Of a DNA stretch of 25,627 nt, positions 1-7,039 are shown one piece after another (the stretch's first letter is position 1; every line of letters begins with the position of its first letter). Both the position numbers and the translations under genes were made by a program. The notes beneath the pieces were generated by a model that worked only from the letters and a program-made list of their open reading frames with translations, did no database searches and was not told the DNA's origin. The DNA is from a virus. Where the stretch lies: positions 1 through 25,627 of IMG/VR virus record IMGVR_UViG_3300034105_001531; one strand, written 5' to 3'.

Positions 1-135
1 GCTATTTACAATAGTATATACCACAAATGGATACTGCACATTCTGTGGCACAATGTCAGGATAAATCTTACTCCCAACATAAGCTAATATTTCACCGTCA
101 GTGGATAATCTACTGTATATTAATTTTCCTATCAT
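1..135 (-). CDS. Tail-completion (DUF3168-like) protein, partial
   Basis: The frame begins with ATG at 135, stays open for 45 codons and runs off the left edge, so only the N-terminus is present. It shares an ATGA overlap with the gene before it, so the two are probably translationally coupled. The visible pattern (IYSRLSTDGEILAYVGSKIY, then a short YPD..P..VQYPFVVY segment) resembles the start of the DUF3168/tail-terminator family, which caps the tail tube at the head-proximal end in siphoviruses. A position right after a gp10-like gene is the usual place for this family. The assignment rests on a short fragment plus gene order; another small connector protein is possible. Confidence 0.6.
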   Translation of the reverse strand, partial: MIGKLIYSRLSTDGEILAYVGSKIYPDIVPQNVQYPFVVYTIVNS

Positions 136-749
136 GATACTTGCCAGAATTTTTTAGGTCTTTCCTGCATGATGAAAATACATTCATCACGCATGGTTTT
201 AATAACTTTTTCCCGGCTTAAATTTCTTGCCTTCACTACTATTTTATTGTACCATGCTCGCGTACTTCCGAATACCATGTGCGCGTAAAATCCATTTGTT
301 CCTTCGCTGCTATTAATACCTCTATTCATTGTATTTCTTTTATACAATGGTCCAATAGCACCAACGGCTCTTTTGTACGATACAAGGTTTTTAGATAAGT
401 CAATAATAGACTTTCTTAGATTACCCGGTTGTACATCATAGTGTGTACCATCGTCTTCTTCCCACCCTTGCATCTTTTTATTTTTAAAAGGACTGGTTGA
501 AATACGGTGCGGTTTGCTACTTACTGGAACTAATGACCTATAAACATCTAAAGCAATGGGAGTCGCTGAATCAATTACTCTACTTCTTTCTTTTACCGTA
601 CATTGCTCCATTAATTCTGCAAACTCAATCACAGCATCTGCTAAACCTACTATTCTTAGGCTCATGCCTTGAAAACTTCGCCTACCTGCATAATTAGATT
701 TTTGCAGGTCTTTGAGGTGATTAATTTGTTTAGCTGATAAATATCCCAT
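132..749 (-). CDS. HK97 gp10-like head-tail/tail protein
   Basis: A 205-aa protein starting with ATG at 749. The segment GNLRKSI, then AVGAIGPLYKR, then a YAHMVFGSTRAW stretch, matches the HK97-gp10 pattern (G-L-R-S, VGP, Y-A-x-x-V-E-F-G-T) of small neck/tail proteins lying between head-closure and tail-terminator genes. The C-terminal helix (about residues 180-200) is also typical. The gene is longer than many family members and has a basic middle region (about residues 78-100). It overlaps the next gene by 4 nt and follows a 43-nt gap holding a hairpin. Family placement is by motif and order; the exact virion role is inferred. Confidence 0.7.
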   Translation of the reverse strand: MGYLSAKQINHLKDLQKSNYAGRRSFQGMSLRIVGLADAVIEFAELMEQCTVKERSRVIDSATPIALDVYRSLVPVSSKPHRISTSPFKNKKMQGWEEDDGTHYDVQPGNLRKSIIDLSKNLVSYKRAVGAIGPLYKRNTMNRGINSSEGTNGFYAHMVFGSTRAWYNKIVVKARNLSREKVIKTMRDECIFIMQERPKKFWQVS

Positions 750-762
750 TGTATTATTTTAA

Positions 763-786
763 TCCTGCCTATATTTCAAGGCAGGA
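763..786 (-). other. Perfect 8-bp hairpin between late genes
   Basis: TCCTGCCT (763-770) and AGGCAGGA (779-786) form a perfect 8-bp stem with an 8-nt loop. It lies in the 43-nt gap between the 130-aa gene and the gp10-like gene. In the direction of transcription no strong U-tract follows, so it is more likely an mRNA processing, stabilising or weak attenuation element than a full terminator. Confidence 0.4.
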
Positions 787-792
787 ATGTTT

Positions 793-1185
793 TTAAGCTA
801 CTGTTAAAGTAAGCTGCAAAGCATTAAACTTAACTTCATCACCAATGGCAATAGTTTTAGATGCTGATAAAGCACCGTAAAATAAAAGATTACCACTTGT
901 AGCTGCATCAAATACCGCAAAATGTGAAGCCGTTGCAGAACTGCCTGCACTTGCTTGCATGGTTATTGCATTTGTGTTCGATAATGTTCCTGCGCCACCT
1001 GTTCCCCTTGTCCATCCACTCGCTGCGTAGGTTACACGTGTATACAATGCACCCGTAGCAGAACCTGCATCGGTTGGGTCTTGACTATACAACTGAACAT
1101 AAGTATTTGTGGGAGCACTTGGAAAGGTTGTTCCATTTATCCATGCTGTTATTGCATCCTCCATGTAATTTGAAAAAGCTGCCAT
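793..1185 (-). CDS. Phage virion-associated protein (tail fibre/decoration-like)
   Basis: A 130-aa protein rich in Ala, Thr, Ser and Gly, with almost no Lys or Arg and no Cys. It shows a pattern recurrent in phage proteins often labelled tail fibre or tail protein: an N-terminal SNYMEDAITAWINGTTF, then YVQLYSQDPTDAGSATGA, then SHFAVFDAATSGNLLFYGAL near the end. The composition fits a compact beta-sandwich exposed on the virion. It sits between a lectin-domain head-closure protein and the gp10-like protein. Whether it decorates the head or belongs to the tail cannot be told from sequence. It starts with ATG at 1185, just after an A/T palindrome. Confidence 0.5.
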   Translation of the reverse strand: MAAFSNYMEDAITAWINGTTFPSAPTNTYVQLYSQDPTDAGSATGALYTRVTYAASGWTRGTGGAGTLSNTNAITMQASAGSSATASHFAVFDAATSGNLLFYGALSASKTIAIGDEVKFNALQLTLTVA

Positions 1186-1194
1186 GATTTATAG

Positions 1195-1210
1195 TTTTTA
1201 ACGTTAAAAA
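1195..1210. repeat. 16-bp A/T palindrome TTTTTAACGTTAAAAA
   Basis: A perfect palindrome in the 39-nt gap between two small late genes, ending 9 nt before the ATG at 1185. It could be a protein-binding site or a weak bidirectional hairpin; A/T-rich DNA makes chance occurrence fairly easy. Confidence 0.3.
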
Positions 1211-1224
1211 TTTATTTTGTTTGG

Positions 1225-1467
1225 TTAGGGTTTAATGTTAAATTCTGGTTGTATAACTTCAAAAGTTATTGGTTCTCCAAGTATTTGACTTTCGTCGCAA
1301 AAAACAATATACCAAAAGGGAGGTACATTCAAGGCAGCATGCTGCACGTCAACAGCTTGCAAAGTTGTTCCATTAGGCTTTGGTAAATCTTCGTTAATTC
1401 GACAAATGTCCTGCGCGTGCAAGGCATCAGCCTCATTTGTATATTTGTAGCCTTTAATAGATTGCAT
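1225..1467 (-). CDS. Hypothetical 80-aa protein
   Basis: An 80-aa protein not recognised. It opens with MQSIKGYKYTNEADALHAQ and contains a Pro-rich middle (ALNVPPFWYIVFCDE) and a hydrophobic C-terminal segment without a membrane span. Its start lies inside the end of the 511-aa gene upstream (14-nt overlap), supporting translation as part of the structural operon. By position it is probably a small virion or tail-assembly component, but nothing in it indicates a reaction. Confidence 0.6.
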   Translation of the reverse strand: MQSIKGYKYTNEADALHAQDICRINEDLPKPNGTTLQAVDVQHAALNVPPFWYIVFCDESQILGEPITFEVIQPEFNIKP

Positions 1468-2989
1468 AATGTGTGTTTATGTTTGTATTAATACCATTTG
1501 AGTTACTTGTTTGGTCGGTTTTATAAAATATAATCTCTTGAGCCATTAGTTCTGAAAATACCGAAGATCTGGCAATTGTTAAATTATTTGATATATTTTG
1601 TATATTTCCAGCAACTGCATTAGAAAAAACACCATTATTTTTACTTATAGAAATATTTGTACCCGCCCTTTTTGCAAAAGATAATACTTGCGTATTTGCA
1701 GTAATTGATACAGAAGCTTCTCTCTTGTTTCCGTCCCACAAAGATGCAAATAAAAGATTTGTACTTTTAAAATTTACACCCGCATATCCGTTTGTCCCAT
1801 CCATCCAAATAACATCATTTCCTTCTATTGTTGCAGAATTAGTGGTTAATGCAATTGGATTAAAAACACATATATTTGTAAATGTAGATGAGGTTAAATA
1901 GTTACTTAAAGCAACGCCATTAAGAACATCATTTACTCCATCAAAATAAATACTTGGTTTCGAATTTTGAGTGACCAAAACTCCAGAATTAACAATTTGC
2001 GGCTGTGCGGCAGCAGATGTTTGAGTAACATTAATATTATTCCCACTTTGGTCATACCACGTTGTTACAAAGCCATTACCCGAGCCGACAAATGTTGTCA
2101 ACGCCGTCGTGTTTAAATCATTACCCGTAAATCCAATGTCTTGTTCCGTGTTATCCGAAGACCTTCTTACTCTTATCGCACTCCCCGTGTATGCCGTTCT
2201 TAACTTGCGCAAAGAATAAGCCGCAGACGCATTTGGATATAAATCTAATATCAAAGACGATGCAACATCTAACGTCGCACCTGTAACCGTTGCCTGACCC
2301 GTAACACTTGATTCTAAAGTTTTAGTTAACTTTAAATCAGCCGATATATTAGCATCTGCATTTACGCTCGCTGAAATATTTTGAACAATACTTGCATTAG
2401 CATCTACAAAAGCACTTCCATCCAAATCACCACTAATAGAAATAACCTTTGTAAGATTTGCCAAAGATGTACCTAAAGCATTAACCGAAGCCGCAACGTC
2501 AACCGTGCCTTGTTGGAAAACTGTAAGGTCGGCAAAAGATGAAGCGATAGCATTTGCCTGCCCAATGACAGACATTATTAGTTTAAGATTAGCTGAAGTT
2601 GTGCTAATGCCATTAACAGAGGCAGCGACGTTTACGCCTGTAAGGATGTAAGAATCATAGAATACGCCTTGAAATGAAATAAACCTTCTATCGTGGCTAA
2701 CTTTTAAATTCTTAACTTGATATAATTTGTCTCCCCAAACTATGCGAGATTCCTCGCTAATTGAAGATATATAACGTATGGTAAAATCACTTACGTTTTT
2801 AGCCGTGTTTTTACCATCTATAATAGTCTCGTTTGAACCGGGGAGCTTGCTTTCTGCAAATGCCCAAATAGTTGCAATATCTGCCCAGCTTTCGGAAGCA
2901 AAACCAGTTAACGACCTTACTCGCGTAACGTTCTGAAGGATTATCCTATCCCTCATTTTGCCAGTAACTTCGTTTTTGTTATACTTCAT
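1454..2989 (-). CDS. Head-closure protein fused to repeat stalk and lectin-like domain
   Basis: A 511-aa protein with three visible parts. Residues 1 to about 112 look like a complete head-tail joining/head-closure protein (Phage_H_T_join type: MRDRIILQNVT, FASESWADIATIWAFAES, FTIRYISSISEESRIVWGDK, then a VKNLKVSHDRRFISFQGV stretch). Residues about 113-240 are Ala/Ser/Val-rich with loosely repeated units (VAASVNG, VAASVNA, ISASVNA). Residues about 243-511 resemble arabinofuranosidase-B/concanavalin-like phage domains (AAYSLRKLRTAYTGSAIRVR, TTWYDQSGNN, PSIYFDGVNDVL). Known closure proteins are usually about 100-130 aa, so the extension is unusual. The gene overlaps the connector gene by 1 nt. 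The C-terminus probably binds glycans or host surface; that is inference. Confidence 0.75.
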   Translation of the reverse strand: MKYNKNEVTGKMRDRIILQNVTRVRSLTGFASESWADIATIWAFAESKLPGSNETIIDGKNTAKNVSDFTIRYISSISEESRIVWGDKLYQVKNLKVSHDRRFISFQGVFYDSYILTGVNVAASVNGISTTSANLKLIMSVIGQANAIASSFADLTVFQQGTVDVAASVNALGTSLANLTKVISISGDLDGSAFVDANASIVQNISASVNADANISADLKLTKTLESSVTGQATVTGATLDVASSLILDLYPNASAAYSLRKLRTAYTGSAIRVRRSSDNTEQDIGFTGNDLNTTALTTFVGSGNGFVTTWYDQSGNNINVTQTSAAAQPQIVNSGVLVTQNSKPSIYFDGVNDVLNGVALSNYLTSSTFTNICVFNPIALTTNSATIEGNDVIWMDGTNGYAGVNFKSTNLLFASLWDGNKREASVSITANTQVLSFAKRAGTNISISKNNGVFSNAVAGNIQNISNNLTIARSSVFSELMAQEIIFYKTDQTSNSNGINTNINTHYAIY

Positions 2990-3549
2990 TACAAAATTTG
3001 TACTCGATATTGGTCTAATAAATATTCGGATGCCGTAGGTAATTTCTTTACATAATCCTGTCGATTATCGTACGCATCAGTAATCATTAATAAAATAGCT
3101 TGCTTTATTTGCCCTGGCACCGATGAAGCATCAGAACCATATCCAGCCGTATAAGTAATGGTAACATCATTTATATTACCGTATAATGTGGGCCATGTTT
3201 TCCCGTAGGCTAAAGATAGCCTAGCAGGTTTTTCAAAAGTATCTACAATGTAATTATTCGCATTAAATGTTTGTGTAGTATTTTGACTGTCTGCATATTG
3301 AAAAGAGGTAACCGAAATAACAGGCGATACACTTAAATAAATAGTACTTAATTTTAGGTAATCTAATTTCTCTGTTATTGTTTGAGTTATTAAAGCCTGA
3401 TTCAAATAACGTTCCGCTGCCTGCCTTGCACTTTGTAATAAAGTAGTAATAAGAGTATCCTCTGTTGTGTCATCAACTTTTAGATAGTCCTTTACTTCTT
3501 GTAGTGTAAAGATTTCGTTTGCAGGTTGCGCAGTTATTTTCCAAGCCAT
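2989..3549 (-). CDS. gp6-like head-tail connector (phiE125 gp8 family)
   Basis: A 186-aa protein. The N-terminal half (FTLQEVKDYLKVDDTTEDTL, then LLQSARQAAERYLNQAL) is the hallmark of the gp6/phiE125-gp8 connector family: a short helix, then a helix with the AE-Y pattern. A beta-rich region follows, then a final helical segment (QIKQAILLMITDAYDNRQ) containing the family's typical DxYxNR. The protein forms the ring below the portal that receives the head-closure protein. The start is taken at ATG 3549 (MAWKI...) rather than the in-frame TTG at 3555. Transcription comes from the capsid gene across a hairpin-bearing gap. Confidence 0.8.
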   Translation of the reverse strand: MAWKITAQPANEIFTLQEVKDYLKVDDTTEDTLITTLLQSARQAAERYLNQALITQTITEKLDYLKLSTIYLSVSPVISVTSFQYADSQNTTQTFNANNYIVDTFEKPARLSLAYGKTWPTLYGNINDVTITYTAGYGSDASSVPGQIKQAILLMITDAYDNRQDYVKKLPTASEYLLDQYRVQIL

Positions 3550-3566
3550 GTTCAAATTTTTAAATA

Positions 3567-3590
3567 GGAGTGAGTATTGCTACCCACTCC
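3567..3590 (-). other. Hairpin with GNRA loop after capsid gene
   Basis: On the transcribed strand GGAGTGGGTA, loop GCAA, TACTCACTCC forms a 10-bp stem with one G-U pair and a GNRA-type tetraloop. It lies between the capsid stop and the connector start. The following sequence is only weakly U-rich, so it may set the capsid/connector transcript ratio by partial termination or by protecting the capsid mRNA 3' end. Confidence 0.45.
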
Positions 3591-3601
3591 ATTTTTATTT
3601 A

Positions 3602-4834
3602 TTAGGTCAACTTATTAGCTAAGTGCTTAATAGCAGCAGCCTGCAATAGTTTACCGTCATATCTTGCGTACAACAAGAATCCTAACTCCATTTCATCCAT
3701 GAAACGTTCACGCAATGGCACTAATACATTGTTTGAAACTTGACGAATAATGTACTTAGACCAATCACCAAAATAAACAATCTTTGCAGCAGTTGCCTGC
3801 GTGGATGGAAGATCGTTATTGATAAAGAAATTATAACCCAATAATCTATCAGGAATACCATCTCTCAACGATGGTTGGAATAAGGTTGTGTTACTATTAT
3901 CTAAGTTTAGTTTTCTTACCGCACTTAAAATAGTGTCGTTCATCATAAATGCAGCCGATGGAGCATTTCTGTAGTTCACGTCTACAGAGTGAATAAGGTC
4001 AACTAAGTTGGATGCAGTAAAAGCCGTTTGACTTGCAGATACAGCACCCTGCGTAGTGTTCGCAGCAAAACCTGTAGGTTTTCCAGAACCATCACCGGTA
4101 GTAAATGCAGTGTTTAAGCCTCTTCCTAAACGCTCACCTAACATAATTGGTAATTCTGTGTTCAATAGACCAAATTCATCATTTGCCCATTCAACAGATA
4201 CTTTTACCAATGTGTTAATAACGTGTGCAGCAAATGTTTCACGAGTGAATGTCATATCTTGTACCGTAACCGCACCACCTTCTGTATGCCATGAACCAGT
4301 TGTTCCGGTATCATTCACTTTAGGATAGTACAAAGTACCTGCCTGTGGAGTAGAGATAATACGAGCAACCTGTAACATAGGGCCATAATAAGCCATAGTT
4401 TTTTCGAGCTCATTCGAGAATTGGTAAGGAATCACAAAACCGCCTGCCAAACCGCTTTCAGATGTAGTAATGGTTGCAGTTCCTCTCATTTCCGTTAACA
4501 AGGCTCTATCTTTGCTAGATAGTTCTCTTTTGGCAATAGCTTTAATAAACGCTGCCTGATATTCTGGAGACTTTACAATCTCTCTTTTATCAGTTGGCAA
4601 AGCTGCAATAGTTTGCTCTGCTGCAGAATTACTTCTTTCTTCGGCATCAATTTCATTCCATCTTTCGAGGCGTGAAATTTGTTCCGTATAATTTTTAAAG
4701 TTTGCATCGGCAGCGTCCCATTGTGCCAATTCCTCGGCATTCATTAAACGACCCTCGGCAGATGCTCTCTTTTGCAAGTCCTCCATTATGGCATAGTCGG
4801 AAGCCCGCTTTTCTCTTAGCAATTTAGAGTTCAT
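3602..4834 (-). CDS. HK97-family major capsid protein
   Basis: A 410-aa protein of the HK97 capsid family. Residues 1 to about 90 are charged and helical like a scaffolding delta domain (LLREKRASDYAIMEDLQKRA, then LERWNEIDAEERS), which the upstream prohead protease would remove. The mature fold starts around residue 110-135 (TITTSESGLAGGFVIPYQFS). Later segments are typical: FTRETFAAHVINTLVKVS, FTTGDGSGKPTGF, LLGYNFFINNDLP and FGDWSKYIIRQ. It builds the icosahedral shell. The ATG overlaps the protease stop codon (TAATG), so translation is likely coupled. Portal-protease-capsid order is canonical. I could not see whether crosslinking Lys/Asn residues exist. Confidence 0.95.
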   Translation of the reverse strand: MNSKLLREKRASDYAIMEDLQKRASAEGRLMNAEELAQWDAADANFKNYTEQISRLERWNEIDAEERSNSAAEQTIAALPTDKREIVKSPEYQAAFIKAIAKRELSSKDRALLTEMRGTATITTSESGLAGGFVIPYQFSNELEKTMAYYGPMLQVARIISTPQAGTLYYPKVNDTGTTGSWHTEGGAVTVQDMTFTRETFAAHVINTLVKVSVEWANDEFGLLNTELPIMLGERLGRGLNTAFTTGDGSGKPTGFAANTTQGAVSASQTAFTASNLVDLIHSVDVNYRNAPSAAFMMNDTILSAVRKLNLDNSNTTLFQPSLRDGIPDRLLGYNFFINNDLPSTQATAAKIVYFGDWSKYIIRQVSNNVLVPLRERFMDEMELGFLLYARYDGKLLQAAAIKHLANKLT

Positions 4835-5433
4835 TATTTTGTTTTTAAATTAAGTAAGTGCAGGGCATTCCTGCGTAATTCGTTTTTAATATTAATCTCT
4901 GATTTCAGAGATATATCAATTACTTTTAGTAAATCTTTGTCTATTTCCTTTGTAGCATCATAACTTCTTTTAGCTACCATTGTATCTGGATTAGCTGGAT
5001 AAGTTACCGGAGATACATCATACACTTTTTTAATTGAGCGGATAACTCTTTTAGGTTTACTTCCCATTCTTTCCTGCCAATCTTCAGCCTCTACGGTAAA
5101 TGCAAAGCTACTTTGATAAACGTCACCACGTTTTACCATTTCAAGTAAATCATTACCTAAAGTAGTGTTTGGTGCCTCAAATTCATATTCCATCGCATCG
5201 CCTGTAATATTTAGCTTTAATGTTCCGGATGATGTTCTTGCTAAAACCATATTCATATCATGGTTAAATAAAGCTACGACATCTTTCAAATCAGAATCTT
5301 TTAAAGCTTCGGACGACATTTCTTCATCGTACCAACCCATGTCATAAGAGGAATTAAACACTGTAGCAGTACCAAAGATGGTGCGGCTTTCAGGTTTAGC
5401 TCTTAGTTCAAAATTTATGCTTCTTTTTTCCAT
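4834..5433 (-). CDS. HK97-family prohead protease (peptidase U35)
   Basis: A 199-aa serine protease that cleaves scaffold regions inside the procapsid. The N-terminal beta strands carry the family pattern FGTATVFNSSYDMGWYDE, followed by VALFNHDMNMVLAR with the catalytic His at about residue 58, and VYQSSFAFTV with the nucleophile Ser at 108/109. The fold then continues to about residue 150 (VYDVSPVTYPANP, also typical). The tail beyond residue 160 is poorly conserved. Length is normal for the family. The gene sits 5 nt after the portal gene and overlaps the capsid start by 1 nt, so the three are one expression unit. Confidence 0.92.
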   Translation of the reverse strand: MEKRSINFELRAKPESRTIFGTATVFNSSYDMGWYDEEMSSEALKDSDLKDVVALFNHDMNMVLARTSSGTLKLNITGDAMEYEFEAPNTTLGNDLLEMVKRGDVYQSSFAFTVEAEDWQERMGSKPKRVIRSIKKVYDVSPVTYPANPDTMVAKRSYDATKEIDKDLLKVIDISLKSEINIKNELRRNALHLLNLKTK

Positions 5434-5438
5434 ATATC

Positions 5439-6722
5439 TTAATCGTTAGTATCGTTACTATCGTCGTTCATATCAATCCCTTCTTCTTCTTTCTCATGTG
5501 CCATTCCTTCTTTAGATGGCTCTATCTTTATATTAGATGCTAATGGTAATTCATAGCTATCACCACCATCATAAGGATTCATATTTTCTTTTATGCGGAT
5601 TTCGTTTGGTGACATTGCTAGTACATTACGCATTGTAGTATAATAAGAAGATCTCGCAGCTATATCGCCACGTAACAATCCATCAAGATTAAATCTTGTT
5701 GTAAACTTTTCCTTTTCTACTTCAAAAAATATCTTCTTATTAAATTCTGCCTCTATCGTTTCACAAAGAGGCATGATTGTATAATTCACAAACATTTGGC
5801 TCAACTGTTCCATGTTGCCAAACGTTGCTTTATCCATATCTTCCAAAAGAACACCGGGAACACCCGTTATTCTTGCTATATCTGAAATAGTAGCTTTTTT
5901 AGTTTCGTTAAATGCAGCATCGGTAGGATTTAAACCTACCTTTTGGAAATCCATTCCTTCTTCTAAAATAGCAGTACCTCCAGCATTTTGACTTCCACCA
6001 AAAGCACGGTTAAAACTACTTTTTAGTCTATCGTAAGCCTCATTGGTTAATCTCCCAGGATGTTTTAAAACACCGTTAAGGTGCGCACCGTTTTTGTAAA
6101 AGTTAGCTCCGTAGTTTCTGTTTGCTAAAGCTAACCCAAAATTGTCACGGTGAACGTCTGGCACTAACAACGCCTTAACGCCATCCCATGCAAAATTGGG
6201 AATGTAGATAATATTCTCCCCTCTGTATGTTTTATTATTTTCTTTATTTTTAAATACAAGTTCATTCCTACTATTGTATCCTATCTCCATTTTGGTAGGA
6301 TTAAGAATAGTAAGGCTGTTTATTCTTGTAGTTATGCTATTTCTATTAATAGCCGCATAAAATGCACCATGAGCCAAATAATGTAGCACCATTGTTTTGT
6401 AAAACGTATGCGAAGTGTATAGCTCCGAAGGCTCTCGCGATACTACTTTGTAGTTTGGGTGATCCTTTGCTATTCTTATCCCTCCATTATCTTGTTTCTC
6501 AATAATGTCAAAAGGAATAGAGGCGATAACGCCTCCAAGTATTTGAGTAGCACGATAAAAAGCAGGAAGACCTATAATTGCGTATTCATCGACCGCAACA
6601 CCAGCAGCACTACCACGCTGAAATAATGCACCTAAAGTGTCTCCGTTTATAGGTGTAGATGGATTTTCTAACGAACCTCGTTTATTAGAAAAAAAAGACC
6701 GCATGGTATCGAATATTGCCAT
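5439..6722 (-). CDS. HK97-family portal protein
   Basis: A 427-aa portal protein. It forms the dodecameric ring at one vertex through which DNA is packaged and ejected. Visible family signatures are YRATQILGGVIASIPFDIIE (about 56-75), LAHGAFYAAINRN (116-128), IIYIPNFAWDGVKAL (171-185), the wing region with FGGSQNAGGTAILEEGMDF (241-259), and the stem helix IARITGVPGVLLEDMDKATF (282-301), which closely follows the HK97 portal consensus. The C-terminus (about 400-427) is acidic and probably disordered. Start is ATG at 6722. It lies between the 87-aa gene and the prohead protease gene. Confidence 0.94.
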   Translation of the reverse strand: MAIFDTMRSFFSNKRGSLENPSTPINGDTLGALFQRGSAAGVAVDEYAIIGLPAFYRATQILGGVIASIPFDIIEKQDNGGIRIAKDHPNYKVVSREPSELYTSHTFYKTMVLHYLAHGAFYAAINRNSITTRINSLTILNPTKMEIGYNSRNELVFKNKENNKTYRGENIIYIPNFAWDGVKALLVPDVHRDNFGLALANRNYGANFYKNGAHLNGVLKHPGRLTNEAYDRLKSSFNRAFGGSQNAGGTAILEEGMDFQKVGLNPTDAAFNETKKATISDIARITGVPGVLLEDMDKATFGNMEQLSQMFVNYTIMPLCETIEAEFNKKIFFEVEKEKFTTRFNLDGLLRGDIAARSSYYTTMRNVLAMSPNEIRIKENMNPYDGGDSYELPLASNIKIEPSKEGMAHEKEEEGIDMNDDSNDTND

Positions 6723-6773
6723 GCGGTAAAAATAAACAAAATCAGTATGAAAAAAACAACTTACAGTAACACG

Positions 6774-7037
6774 TTAAACGAACCTAATATCCATATATGC
6801 CTTTTTAGCCCTTCTAAAGCTATTATAAGTAGTATATTTTTCATCAAGTCCTAACTCTCCTCTTTCCTCCTCTAACTTTTGCCATGCTTCTTCATGTTTA
6901 GAGCATTCGCCTACAAGTTGGTAAAATCTTGTAAAATAACCATCATTAGAATTAATAGTCCTGACTTGTTGGGCATAATCTTGTTTTCTCATTAATATCT
7001 CCATAATTGACATTTTTAACTTTTCAATTAGGTACAT
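6774..7037 (-). CDS. Hypothetical 87-aa protein between terminase and portal
   Basis: An 87-aa charged, helical protein without a recognised domain. The C-terminal part (WQKLEEERGELGLDEKYTTY, then NSFRRAKKAYM) ends in a basic helix. Alternative ATGs at 7013 and 7004 would give shorter versions starting MSIMEIL or MEILMRK; these are quite possible because the first start lies only 2 nt past the terminase stop. Small genes at this position, between large terminase and portal, are common in Bacteroidetes phages. A role in packaging is only a guess from position. Confidence 0.6.
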   Translation of the reverse strand: MYLIEKLKMSIMEILMRKQDYAQQVRTINSNDGYFTRFYQLVGECSKHEEAWQKLEEERGELGLDEKYTTYNSFRRAKKAYMDIRFV

Positions 7038-7039
7038 TT

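Noticed and set aside
1454-2989. Diversity-generating retroelement target in the lectin-like domain
   Set aside because: No reverse transcriptase and no template repeat copy of the C-terminal region is seen in the window.
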